64,000 bases of DNA from Mytilisepta virgata (taxonomy: Eukaryota; Mollusca; Bivalvia; Mytilida; Mytilidae), in NCBI GenBank assembly GCA_028015205.1, contig CM051514.1:45772150-45836149 (forward strand), in the 5' to 3' direction. The notes under the pieces are model-generated. The model saw only the letters and a program-made list of their open reading frames with translations, made no database searches and was not told the origin of the DNA. Made by a program: the position numbers and the translations under genes. Numbering within the stretch: the stretch's first letter is position 1; every line of letters begins with the position of its first letter. Shown here one piece after another: positions 34,931 through 45,569 of the stretch.

Positions 34931-36248
34931 AAAGCTGATATTGATAGATTATAACATGCCTGCTATTTTTGAGACAATGGCGTCGGCCATGACTTTAGTC
35001 GAATAATTCATCTCGAATGACACTTCAAATTCGATAAATGTACTTATAATATCGGTCAAGAAATAATATCTGTCCTGATATGGAAGGACCAGATATTAAC
35101 ATATCACAAATGTAAACCAATTAAAAAGGGAAAATCTAAATATTCAAATTGTAATTGTTGTAAAGTTGATGCAAAACTAACAAAAAGAATAAGAATAGAT
35201 CCTGGTATGCTCTTTTTAATTACTTCCTGGGGAAAATACAAAAAGAGAGAAATAACTATACCTTTTATTTAGCCAAATATGTAGACTTTAAACGTCACGT
35301 ATTGTGGTACAAACAAACAATGTATAATACATTGTATGTATAAAATTTTGTGAAATCCAGATATAATTTTATATATACATATTAACAAGTTAATAATATC
35401 TATATGAAATTTACTGAACCCGCCAGACCAACGGTTCACGCAGACAATTGTAATTTTAATTGTACATAGTCATACAAGAATAATAATAGGAAAATTTCAT
35501 AGCGTAAGTAAGCACCGTCTTCTAAATATTCCTGACGAGAAATCGAACCCTTATCTCTTGTTAAATAGAAACAACTGTAATTACCATTATACTGCCAGGA
35601 ATGTCATATAAAAATATTCTAAATCAAATAAATTGAAACTTTTGCGGTCTCGGCTGTCTCCAATGAGCAGAGAGTCAGAAGAGACCAGCAGCTGAAGATA
35701 GCAGATGTACAAATTTATAAACATGTATGAGTTAATGTGTTGGCAATAAAATTGAAACTCTTATTTAATCCAATGTAACTTATCTGAGGAAAACAAGAAT
35801 TTGATGGGAGTATGACAACTACCGTAAAATGATTTTGCACATGCCATATAACTAACAGTGTTCCTGGCATTAGCTAACTGTCTAAAACAATCATTAAAAT
35901 TCCTCACTAATTCTTACACTCTTTATAAACTACAGGCCTGGTTTAAATTGAAGGTAACAAGATTACACAAATGGGATTAATTATCCTTATCGCATTTAAT
36001 ATGGATTTCATGCTTGATTCAAATATACATGTTTTTAACCTGTGTATATCATTGGTACCCACATGAATATTTATATAAGAAAACTGATTACTTCACCAGT
36101 CAAACCTCCAAATGCATGCAACTCTGTCTTCTTCATATCAGATAGATATTTTAAAATTTAATAAGAAATTAGTCCAAACCTTTTTACCTAAAATGATAAA
36201 TACAATATTTAGAAATAATAATTGTATATTACAATGTAACAATTTATG
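34931..36248. other. No recognised gene; one protein-like frame
   Basis: The plus-strand frame at about 35,060-35,272 reads IISVLIWKDQILTYHKC, KYSNCNCCKVDAKLTKRIRI and LITSWGKYKKREITIPFI before a TAG. It is about 70 codons, Lys/Cys-rich and protein-like, but I cannot name it. A tRNA-like sequence at 35,528-35,602 is listed separately. The rest is AT-rich. Confidence 0.35.
35528..35602 (-). tRNA. tRNA-like relic (75 nt), not functional as seen
   Basis: On the minus strand a 75-base segment begins ATTCCTG and ends CAGGAAT, a perfect 7-bp acceptor-like stem. It contains the A-box-like TGGCAGTATAATGG, a 5-bp stem TTGTT/AACAA around a 7-base loop TCTATTT, and the B-box-like GGGTTCGATTT. The T stem pairs poorly and the loop lacks U33, so this is at best a tRNA pseudogene or SINE head. 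Confidence 0.3.
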
Positions 36249-36690
36249 CTATTCATTTTTGAATGAATGAACATCTTCCATGTCATATCTAAGATTATAT
36301 TTGTAGGCACCACCTTTCCAATCTGCGAATACCCGAATAAGATTTGGTGGAACACTACACTTAAAGGCCCAAGTGGCACCTCCTTTCTTTAAACCAGGGG
36401 AAGAATAATACTCTGGGTATAACCCTATTTCTGAAATAAATCTTTTTAGAAAACTCTGAAGAAGATTATATGAAACTGGCTTCTATGTGTTATTCTTTCT
36501 AATAACATAATTTGGAGAGTACATAGAAACAGGAAATTCAATACACATTTTCTAGAATGCAGAAACGGAAAAAAAAATTCGACTAATTAAATCTCACTGT
36601 CAAATAATCATTAGATACTGAAACATCTTCCTTTTTAAACATTTAGAAATATCAAAGGTCGTCCCTACCAAATTGGATTTCTACACATAA
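36249..36690 (-). pseudogene. Tyrosine recombinase relic (DIRS/Crypton-type)
   Basis: Minus-strand translation in shifting frames gives DVSVSNDYLTVRF (about 36,630), CIEFPVSMYSPNYVIRKN (36,547 downward), a stop, and then an open stretch: KPVSYNLLQSFLKRFISEIG, KKGGATWAFKCSVPPNLIRV, FADWKGGAYKYNL, ending in a TAG at 36,249-36,251. In eukaryotic element recombinases this region reads HSFRRGGATWAF and G/H-DW-x-SDAY. The catalytic His and Arg preceding GGATWAF are lost here (SSPGLKKGGATWAF), and the HGDW His is replaced in FADW. The tyrosine (YKYNL) may remain. It is therefore a dead copy of the integrase of a DIRS-like element or Crypton. The downstream edge abuts R-A at 36,691. Confidence 0.7.
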
Positions 36691-37770
36691 GAAAAAATGC
36701 AAACATCCGACGTCCTTTAACTTTTACAAAAATCTTCTCTGAAACTACTTGGCCAAATAAAACCAAACTTGGCTACAAGCATAATTAGGATATCTAATTT
36801 AAAAATGTTTCCGATGACTCCGCCTACCAACCAACATCGCCGACATGACTGAAAATAGAACATAGGGGTAAACTGCAGTTTTTGTCTTATATCTAAAAAA
36901 CTAAAACATTTAAAGCAAAACTGACATCAGATAAAAATGTTCATGAGGTCAAGATCCACCTGCCATAAAATTTTCAGACGAATCGGTCAACCCTTTGTTG
37001 GGTTATTGCACCTGAATTGTTAATTTTAAAGAAATTTTGCAGTTTTAGGTTATTATCTTGAATATTATTATAGGCAAAGACAATCTGTAACCAGCAAAAA
37101 TTTTCAACAAAGTAAGAACTACATGATTAAAATCATTGATTGACACCTTATAGAAGTTTTTGCACTTTAAAGACGTCATCCGCTGTAAACTTCCCTTTAA
37201 TGATCTCCCCTGAAAGAAACTGGGATAATTAGGACCAAACTTTGGTGGAATGGTCCTTGTGGCACCCTTCTAAAATTATGTCCGGTATCTCCGACTTCAA
37301 ATGGACATGGCTGATGTTACTAAAAATAGAAAAAAGGGGATGAATTTCAAAAATCATCCATGAAACAACAAGGCCAATTCCAACCAAATTTGGCAGTAAT
37401 GGTCCTTAAGAGGTTCTCTTTCAGAATTATGTCCGATGATCCATACTGTTAACCAAGATGGCCGCCAAAGCCGAATTTAGTTTAAAATATGGCCCTTTTT
37501 GAAAATTCATTGAAAATCTTGTCTGAAACCATTTAACCAGTTGGAACAAGACGTAGCAATAAAGGTCCTTAGATGGTTTTATTTCAGAAATTTGTCCACT
37601 GACCTGGAATGTCAACTAAGATGGCTGCCATAGTGAAACTTAGTTGAACATAGAACCCTATAGAAAAACCAGCCAGAATGACTGCAATACTATAATTTTT
37701 ATTCCTGCTCAAGGTGAAAATATAAATCCAAGTGAGCGATACAGGCTCTTGAGAGCATCTAGTCTACTTG
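36691..37770 (+). repeat. Dispersed repeat family R-A, long copy on the plus strand
   Basis: The copy begins near CATCCGACGTCCTTTAACTT and runs through at least three degenerate modules of about 165 bases that share 'CTCTGAAACTACTTGGCCAA', 'AACCAAACTT(T)GG', 'GGTCCTTAGATGGTTT', 'ATTATGTCCG' and 'AAGATGGC(T/C)GCCA' (starting near 36,745, 37,210, 37,365 and 37,530). It ends with AGTGAGCGATACAGGCTCTT near 37,729-37,765, the same terminus that is reversed at 33,500. No gene is present; frames within it are spurious. Confidence 0.7.
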
Positions 37771-38253
37771 TATCAAACCGGAGTAATTGGAAGCACCACA
37801 TTAATTGTATGTATATTATATCGTTTCATACCATGCATAAATAATTTAAAATAAAAGGTTTCGATATGTTCAAAAGTACATCTAATAATAAATGTATTAT
37901 GTTAAAACCATTTAAATAATTTCTAATGGAATCAATACTACTAAATTATCTACCAAAAAAACTGAGCACATAAAAATAATGCTTAATTCACACGGCACAG
38001 AAAATGATAATATGAACAAAACAAAAGGTTTTCCATTGCGTCTGCTCATTTATTCTTGTCTTTTCTCCACGGGTTGACTTACAGTTCAGTGGAGAAATCA
38101 TATTGTATCTATATGATTTGTTGAAATGTTTCCCTTCAACAGGGCTGCAAAATACGTTATTATACTTTATGCAAATATTTGATGTAATACAGTTATTTCA
38201 CTGTTTTTTCAGAATGTTATATTTTGCAGTGTTTTTTTTTTGTTTTATTCCGC
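37771..38253. other. No recognisable feature
   Basis: AT-rich sequence between an R-A copy and a TIR element. Confidence 0.4.
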
Positions 38254-38602
38254 CTACCCATAACAACATGTGATAATTTTGCATACCAACGAAAATATGA
38301 CATCCCGCGAACATTACCGAAATCAAACAATATCACCCTTTCAAGCTGCGTTTACCGATTAGTATTTCATTTCTTGTATTGTATCTTCAGAAACGTCTGC
38401 AAATGCCATACCAGCAGAATAATGGAAACAAGTTATTAATCTTGAAAATCAAGACAACCAAATTGTCGTCTGCTGTTTTTCAGCTTGGGGGGAAGTGAAA
38501 TTCTAATCGGTAAAACTCTTACTTAGGTATTACTTTCCGAGTTCGGTCTTGGAATGTGATATTTTCGTTTCTATACAAAATTATCACATGTTGCTAGGGT
38601 AG
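38254..38602. mobile_element. Short terminal-inverted-repeat element (MITE-like), 349 bp
   Basis: The left end CTACCCATAACAACATGTGA and the right end, reverse-complemented, CTACCCTAGCAACATGTGAT align over about 60 bases, through 'TAATTTTGTATAGAAACGAA' and 'AATATCACATTCC'. The interior of about 230 bases has no credible transposase. I see no clear target-site duplication, so the outer limits may be off by some bases. Confidence 0.65.
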
Positions 38603-38860
38603 TGTCATTTGTGTCATTTGTCTTTATGATTCTTTTTGTTTTCATCTTGAACCTGAAAAGTACATGTATTTTTACAATTCTATAACAGATGATTACAATT
38701 GCCGCAGCCCTACAAGGTAGTTTTGGTTCTGCAGCACCACTATTATCCGCATGAGGTTTTATTGATATTATATTGTTGAAAGTTAATTCACTGATACACA
38801 GTCTTGATTATTCCGCATCAACTAATCCAGATGAGATCAAGGCATTCAGAATAATAAAAC

Positions 38861-38969
38861 ACATACTGCCTTTTGTTGAGGGTGTTATGATAGATTACAA
38901 CACTTGGAAAAAAATGTTTTTTCTTCTTGTGGTAATCTACCATAACGCCCCCAACTAAAGGCAGTATGT
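38861..38969. repeat. Near-continuous hairpin, 54-bp arms, almost no loop
   Basis: The left arm, 38,861-38,914, begins ACATACTGCCTTTTGTTGAG and includes GTTATGATAGATTACAACA. The right arm reverse-complements to ACATACTGCCTTTAGTTGGG with GTTATGGTAGATTACCACA. By eye about ten positions differ. The two overlapping open frames on opposite strands are mirror products of this palindrome, not genes. Confidence 0.85.
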
Positions 38970-39109
38970 TCATATTGATAAAATTCCATCGAGATAGTAA
39001 ATCAAGTAATCTGTTTGTCTTTCCTTCAATATACACCGCATGTAACTCACTCTGAAGTGGCACAGATAAAATAAATTTCCCTAAGATGAGCCTTTAAAAA
39101 ACTAAGTTT

Positions 39110-39355
39110 TGTGAGCTCACCTGACCATCAGTTTGGATCCGTCGTCCGTCGTCGTAAACTGTCCTTTAAAGATCTCCTCCTCTGAAACCGATTGGCCAAT
39201 TGAAACCAGAGTTTGTTTGAATAGACATTGTGTGGTCCACTTCCACCGTTGTGTTTGGCATCCCCAACGTCCAACCAACACGGCTGCTATTACTGCAAAT
39301 ATAAACCAAAGGTTGCTGGGAGCCTGTATAGCTCACCTGGGTTCAATTTTCCAAT
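39110..39355 (+). repeat. Dispersed repeat family R-A, short copy
   Basis: A compact copy with one body module: GAGCTCACCTGACCATCAG, CGTCGTCCGTCGTCGTAAAC, GATCTCCTCCTCTGAAACC, then TTGCTGGGAGCCTGTATAGC and CTCACCTGGG at the end. It shows both termini of the family within 250 bases. Confidence 0.7.
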
Positions 39356-39869
39356 ACGATAGAGTTATTACAAAGAATGACAACTCTAAAATTTATTTAT
39401 TATATTCACCTTATTACAAAATTGGCGTCACTGTTTATTTCATGAGAAGTTTTTACATCTGGAAGTAAGAAATTGGTAAAATTTGGTTGAATTTTGTGTT
39501 TTCTGGCAGAAAATAGCTTATTAGCATTGCACGAAAATTTGTTGGAGTTAGCGTCAAAATATAATTAATGTGCTGTGTTGCCTATCAAATTAATTAAAAT
39601 GTTTTGCCAAGAAAAACTTTGTATGTTTCACATCTGTAACTAATAGTATAATCAATTTCAAAAACAAATTCGTCAGATTGTAAATGCGGTTTTTCACAAC
39701 GCGAAAAGAAAATAAACGATACAAGTTCGTCATCTATACCAAGCAGATTTTATTAATAAATTGTTCAGTCATCATATACTGATAAATGTCGATTTAATAC
39801 GTGGTAGGTGGTATACAATCTGCAGAGTCTTAATGCTCATTAGTTTAATATTTTATTACCTGGATAAAT
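39356..39869. other. No recognisable feature
   Basis: AT-rich spacer. Confidence 0.4.
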
Positions 39870-40240
39870 ATCACTTTAGTGGTTACTGTTCAAATGCTTA
39901 ATAATGCAACAAAGCGCTTGAATTGCGATATCGTAAGATTTTAGAATAGGCTCACATTATATCTATAAAGCAGAGAACGTAATTAGAAAAATAAGAAATT
40001 ATCGATTTCGTAAAATTTTAGATAGGCTCAGATTGAGTTCATGGGTTTTACTCATTTCTTCATGATTGTTAAGTTCATAATATATGAAGATTGAAATTCT
40101 ATTTACGATTTGTTTAGTAATAATGGATATTTAAGCACAGTTAATATTTTAGTCAGACTTTAGCTGTGTACAATTTACAATTTTACATGTGGATTGGAAT
40201 TAAAGAAAGTTAATTAATCAATATGATAAGAATGGTGATC
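39870..40240 (+). repeat. Dispersed repeat family R-C, copy 2
   Basis: This matches 17,490-17,850. It differs by a local duplication: the phrase 'CGTAA(G/A)ATTTTAGA(A)TAGGCTCA' occurs at about 39,932 and again at about 40,007. Otherwise the order is the same, ending at GTGGATTGGAATTAAAGAA. Confidence 0.7.
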
Positions 40241-42000
40241 CCAAGTCAAAACCTTATGGCTAGTTACTGTCAAACACTTGATTTCGACACCCTGTCATTT
40301 GGCAAATTTGTCATAAAAGAAAACAATTAAAAGCAAAGAAAAAGACAGAAAAAGATAAAACAAAGAAAAAAGAAGGCAAGCACAAAATAGGAGAAACATA
40401 AACATTATTAACAATAACAAAAACAAAAAAAAAACAAACAAAAAAAACCAAAACATATGCCTAGCCAATGTCCCTATCTTCACGTTCCACTTTAGCCAGG
40501 CCAGAACTGTAGCTACCTATCGTTCAACAGATTTTTGACAACATGTTATTTCCAGCTTATAAATAATAAAAACCAAAAGATAGTAATAATAATAATAATA
40601 ATTATAATAAAAACACAAAAAATCAAGATACAAAAAACACAAAAGCACATAACACCAAAAAAAAAATAAATAAATGAAAATAAATAAAAAAAAACTAAAG
40701 AAATAAAGAGAAGAAAAACAAACTAACAAAACTTTCATAAAGTGCATTTAGCTATAGCTAGCCAATAACCGACGCGATGAATCATTTTTGCCTTCAAACA
40801 AGCTGGCAAGCTTTCAAGTTGAGCTGTCAAGTTTAACATTAGTTAGGAAATGTCACTAGCTTTTCGCCAGCCTTGCGTAAACCTTTATCCAGGCCTGAAC
40901 TGTTGCTGCCTGTCGTTGAACACTGTAAAGCTTTAAAACATTCTGTCATAAGCCAGCTTCTAATGAAGGAAAACAATAAATAAACAGAAATACAGAAATA
41001 AAAAAAATAACTGAAAATAAAAAGCAATGCAGAATAAACAAAAAAGAAAAACCAATAAACGAAAACAACAAAACAATAAAGACTAAAAAAGCAAAGAATT
41101 CAGAAAAACCAAAATATAGAGATGAAAACAGAAAACTAAAGTAAAGCAAGGAAACGAAAAGAAAGAAAACAGATCAAAATAAACCTGTGTATAAAAGTTT
41201 CTTGTGTTCAACGATAGGTAGCTAGTAATCAATGCATTTAAAGTTTTTGGCCTTGAAAACTTTCAAATTCAGCTGTGAATTTAAATATTGGCTTGCCAAT
41301 GTCGCTAGTCACGTTCCCAGGTAGCTACCTTTGAACACTGGAAAGCCTTTCAACTACCTGTCAGTCCCATCTTTGTCATCAAGGAAAACAGTGTTCGCTC
41401 TCTTTTTACAAGCCACGCGATAAACCTTTGCCAAACCAAAACTGCAGCTAGTTACTGTTGGACACTAGAGTGCTTTTCGACAGCCATCTGCCATATTTGA
41501 TATTAAGGAAAACAAAAACAAAAAATAAATAAAGAAAAACAAACAAGAAATACCCTGTATAAAAAGTTCAAACGAAGCTAGTTAGTGGTCCACGCGTTGA
41601 CATCTTTTGGCCTTCAACTCGTGAACTTTCAAATTTGGTTGTCAATCTGAGAACAAAACAATGAAAAACAGATAATAAATGAAAACGAAACAAAATAAAA
41701 GACAAATCAAGAAAATTGATAAGAAACTAAATTAACAAATGAAGAAAAAAATAAACCAAAACCATGCAGTTAAAAACAAAACAAATAAATATAAAATATA
41801 AACACGTTTGTAAAAGCTTCTCAGGGTTCGACAATATTTAGGTAATTCACAACGCTTTGAATCCTCATCGGGTTTCAAACAAGCTGGCGTGCTTTAAATT
41901 GATCTGTCAATTTGAAAATTAGCTACCCAGTTTAGCTAGCTTTTAGCTTAGCTAGGCCAGAACTGTAGCTAGCTATTGTTAATACTGGAAAGTGTCCTTG
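40241..42000. repeat. Composite degenerate tandem array with A-rich spacers
   Basis: A core phrase like GCCAGAACTGTAGCTAGCTA, followed by T(G/C)TTNAACACTGG, recurs at about 40,500, 40,892, 41,437 and 41,948, with a partial start near 40,250. Each core is preceded by blocks such as TTTTTGGCCTTGAAAACTTT and GCTGTCAATTT. Cores are separated by long purine spacers (A-rich with scattered G and C) at 40,310-40,440, 40,560-40,740, 40,965-41,180, 41,505-41,560 and 41,650-41,810. The Phe/Leu-rich minus-strand frames are translations of these spacers and are not genes. Confidence 0.75.
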
Positions 42001-42821
42001 CTATGGAGGAAAGATGATAAAATATCCAGAGAAACTACAAGTTAGTATAAGGTCATATTTGGACGCCCCAAATTAACTGAAAAATAATTGATACCTTTAT
42101 TATGTAAATTATCCAAATCTGCATTTTTCTTTCATATTTACCATGGCATATTTCATGGAATTTTGCATGAAATAACCCTTATGAGTCTGAGTATGTGCAA
42201 AATAGAAAATCATTCGGGATAGACACAGCAAAAGGTTGTGAGGTTTAACAAGATCCTGATGATCAATCAAGATTCATTCGCATACAATTGTCGATAACAT
42301 GAGTAAATACGGATCGAGTCAATGACCAACGAGAAAATATCAATCTAATAGACGGGGTACAATAGCATTTGTGGTTAAACCGCGCAAACTAGTTATTTGA
42401 AATGAAGTTCTTAGCTTTTTATGACACTTTTCAAGAAGCTGTTTGTATCTTGTCCATTTCCAAAGTACATGAAGAGCGGGGAATATTTTGTGGCATCTGT
42501 CTTCAAAATAAATTTAATACCACATCTTCTTCAGTTTATATTGAATACTAATTACTGTCGATTCTTGCAATGTGGAACTTACAAAAACGAACTAATTTCC
42601 TTCCACTTAACTGGAAATTTGAGACATCACAGGTCAATTATATTAGATATTACAGTTGACATTCAAACTAATGTGTTTGAGTTGACCTTTTTTTTTTTAC
42701 TTTAATGCGTTTAAGATAACTCAGGGTTTCCACTGTTTTATCATGTTTAATTGTAAACTCTTTTCTAACATGGCTTGATCCTCTAAGAGCAAATTTTAGA
42801 TGGCCATTGAGTAGTCCTATT
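42001..42821. other. No recognised gene
   Basis: A plus-strand frame at 42,421-42,705 (94 codons: SCPFPKYMKSGEYFVASVFK, RFLQCGTYKNELISFHL) is somewhat protein-like, but I recognise no domain. The rest is AT-rich. Confidence 0.35.
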
Positions 42822-43100
42822 TAGCTCACCAAAGGTACAAGATGAGCATTGCCTATGCTGGAAATCAGTTGTCCACCCTTAGCTTTTAAGATCTCCACTG
42901 GGATGATTTGAAATAAACTTGACAAAGGTGGTCCTTTACTTAGTGGTCATCTTATCAAATTGTATCCGATGACCCGGACCAATCAACTGTCTGAAGTCCC
43001 TAATCCAATTAGAACCAAACTTTGCAGCAATATTGTCCTTCGATGGTCCTTTAAGAATGATATTCGATGATTCGGACGCCAATCAGAACTAAAACCCAAG
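42822..43100 (+). repeat. Dispersed repeat family R-A, diverged copy
   Basis: AGCTCACCAAAGGTACAAGA at the head, then 'AGATCTCCACTGGGATGATT', 'GTATCCGATGACCCGGAC' and 'TTAGAACCAAACTTTGCAGC'-like modules. It is older and more diverged than the copy at 39,110. The 3' terminus was not found. Confidence 0.5.
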
Positions 43101-43639
43101 AGGGGAAATATTTTAATGTGTGTAACTTCTGATGCAGTAAAAGAAATCAGAAACAATAATATCACTGACCTATTTGATGATAGAGTTATAAGGAGATCAG
43201 AAATTTAGATCAAAAGAAAGGCTCTAAAATTTGAAAAACGGAAAGCTCACAAATATGTATAGCGATTATGAAAGAAGGCGACACATACAGCATGTTTTGA
43301 AAAAAAGTTAAGCCGCAAGAAAGAGGCTAATGAAAACATTAGTCATCTACGGTAACCCACAGGGAAATAACAAAATTGCATAACTTGATACAGATACAGC
43401 TTTCTCCCTTTGGTAACATGGTTAATGGTGATGACCGAACTGTTTCAAACACATGCAGCAAGGATATTTCCATTAAAAAACTTAATGGGTTTTAAATATA
43501 AATAACTCTATATATCAATCAAACTCTGACGCAGTTACCAGTTCAGTTCTGGCACTTCACACCGCCATTATGAGGCTAGAGCGGAAGGTTCCCGGCCGGC
43601 AAAGAAATTGAAATTTGTACATGTATTTGCTCTTTCTCC
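43101..43639. other. No recognisable feature
   Basis: Nothing was recognised. A short GC-richer block lies near 43,560-43,610 (AGAGCGGAAGGTTCCCGGCC). Confidence 0.35.
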
Positions 43640-43850
43640 CCCCGAAAAACGCGGCAGCGAAGGATTGTGTACTCGGAATCAATATAATGTGTCGGGTTGG
43701 GGTGATATGTCTTCATGAATTGTTACCTAGCATGTTCAAAATCCGGCTCATCGTGTCGGTCTTAAATAAAACCGGGTTCATATTCATATCATTCATTAGT
43801 TTCTTGTCCTGGTGTGCATGTCATAATTGCCAGTGGACGTTAAATAATGA
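43640..43850 (+). mobile_element. Degenerate SINE-like repeat
   Basis: Contains GGTGATATGTCTTCATGAAT, ATCCGGCTCATCGTGTCGGT and the terminus TTGCCAGTGGACGTTAAATA. I recognise these phrases as part of a widespread bivalve short interspersed repeat, and the same 3' terminus is seen at 13,068. The 5' head is eroded and no clear A/B boxes remain. Confidence 0.45.
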
Positions 43851-45230
43851 GTTATCCATTCAACTGTAAAATCATAGTTTGAATATATTTCTGCTGTTAC
43901 AGTATTTTCTGCTCAAAAATAATTTAAACATTATGCACTAATCTTTATGAAAACTTTTGAAAAGTGAAGGTACAATTGTCATACATATGATCGATTTGAA
44001 TTCTCTCCCTTTCAACGCTAAATATGTGTCTGCTCTGAAAAGATATTTAGCAGATTTTTCGTAATATGGGTAAAGATTATGTTTTGTTGTTTTGTTGGCA
44101 AACCTCTAAAACTTTTATTTTTAAATTTAACACACAATAACAATAACAAGTCAAAGCAAATTATATAAATCCAATGAAAATTTAGTGTCTAGTATGACAG
44201 ACTTTTGTTGCAGATATGCAGTTTCCTGACTTTCTTAAAGTAAATAATTAAGCTATAGTCATGATAAAAATAATAACATCATGAACATAGATGGAAACCA
44301 AAAGGCAGGACCCTTATATAAATATGTTTTGTTTAAGGTATGGAAATGTTATCTCACACAAATCTTGTATAAATTTATGTTTTCAAAAGGCAAGACATAC
44401 ATGTATATAAAGATGAATGAGCATTGGATAATCAAACATGAGACACTCACAATTCAGAACACATCACCATATTATAAAAACTACCTTAAAAAATAATTCC
44501 GGAGTCACAATTGCGGTCTTCATTAATGGAAGCAACCAAACCATCAAGTGAACTTGGGAAGGTAAAAAAATATGGTACCGTTCAAGACCTAGCTATAGCA
44601 GTCAGATTTTGTTTTTCAAATCAGTTGTTTTTTGTGTTATTATAATAATATGTTAGATACATTTATTTAAGCTTCAGCAATCAACATTAGAAAAATTTTC
44701 CACAGAATTGAGACATATTGCATTAGCCCAATGATAACTTTGTGCGAATATATCAGTTTTGATACAACTGTTGGTCATAGCCTATAGGTCCATCAAATTT
44801 TGTTTATATACGCACTTGTACATGTATACCAATGCAAACACAGTGATCATATGTGATATCAATATAATATGTTGTTTGGCATTTTTAGCTCATCTACCTT
44901 AAAGGGTTTTGTGGGTTTTTGTCATCACTTGGCATTAGTTGCCCCCTTACAAATAAAACATAATCAAAATCGTAAAATATACATTCAAGAAAATGTGTAA
45001 AAACCAATTGTTGTGCATGAATAAAAGCAAATAAGTGAATAAAGAATGAACTTTGGTCAACTAATGTTCTCAGTCTAACTATAAGAACATTGCCAAACAA
45101 ACATATATGTATATGTCGTTTGTTGATTTTTACCAAATATAAAACAAAATGCAAGGGTAGTGTGCTAAATTCTTGTTAACTGGTGTGCAGTTATATTTTG
45201 GAACTAAAATTGTTTTTTCTTTTTTGTAAG
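43851..45230. other. No gene; R-A head scrap at 44,887
   Basis: AT-rich. 44,887-44,955 (AGCTCATCTACCTTAAAGGG, TTTGTCATCACTTGGCATTA) is the head of an R-A copy with no body. The frame at 44,281-44,496 has no recognisable domain. Confidence 0.4.
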
Positions 45231-45477
45231 TGGCGTTTCATAGTTCATGGAAGTATAGATGGATTCTCACTTTTCCCAGTGTATTTAAAAGTGAACACAA
45301 ATAACAAAGCAGAAACGGTTCTGGCGAACTTTATTGAAGCAGTGGAAAAGTTTGGACTTCCAGAAAGAGTGAGGTCGGACAAAGGGGTGAGAATGTCATG
45401 TTTGCTCAGTATATGTTGCAAAAGATAGGTATTGACAGTCGACCATTTATTTCTGTAGGCAGTGTTCATAACCAAAG
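45231..45477 (+). pseudogene. Integrase-core (rve-like) exon with a one-base deletion
   Basis: The plus-strand reading begins after a pyrimidine-rich tract ending in TTTTTGTAAG, which looks like a splice acceptor. The protein reads [13 protein letters not shown] (first catalytic Asp region), [31 protein letters not shown] (second Asp). After one missing G near 45,388 the next frame gives [15 protein letters not shown] and SRPFISVGSVHNQ. It stops at CAAAG followed by GTATAT, a plausible splice donor. In the family I recognise, the third acidic residue follows shortly after SVHNQR, so it would lie in the next exon; I do not find that exon before the insertion at 45,570. Family: DDE integrase-core proteins found in many animals, either domesticated or transposon-borne. 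The missing base makes this copy a pseudogene unless it is a sequencing error. Confidence 0.65.
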
Positions 45478-45569
45478 GTATATACGTGTACATAGTAATG
45501 CTCCGAAAGTCATCAATCTTTGATCCTAGGGAGAGGTCATTGAGCCTCTATCAATCTAAGTCAAAAGAG

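Noticed and set aside
38773..39063. Two overlapping opposite-strand frames sharing ILP-V-GVM-DY
   Set aside because: Their similarity comes from the hairpin at 38,861-38,969, which makes both strands read alike.
40560..40610. Possible CRISPR-like or regularly spaced repeat
   Set aside because: It is only an (ATA)n stretch. No regularly spaced identical repeats with unique spacers occur anywhere in the window.
40295..41149. Phe/Leu-rich minus-strand frames that look like membrane proteins
   Set aside because: They are translations of A-rich spacers in a tandem array; hydrophobicity follows from poly-T on that strand.
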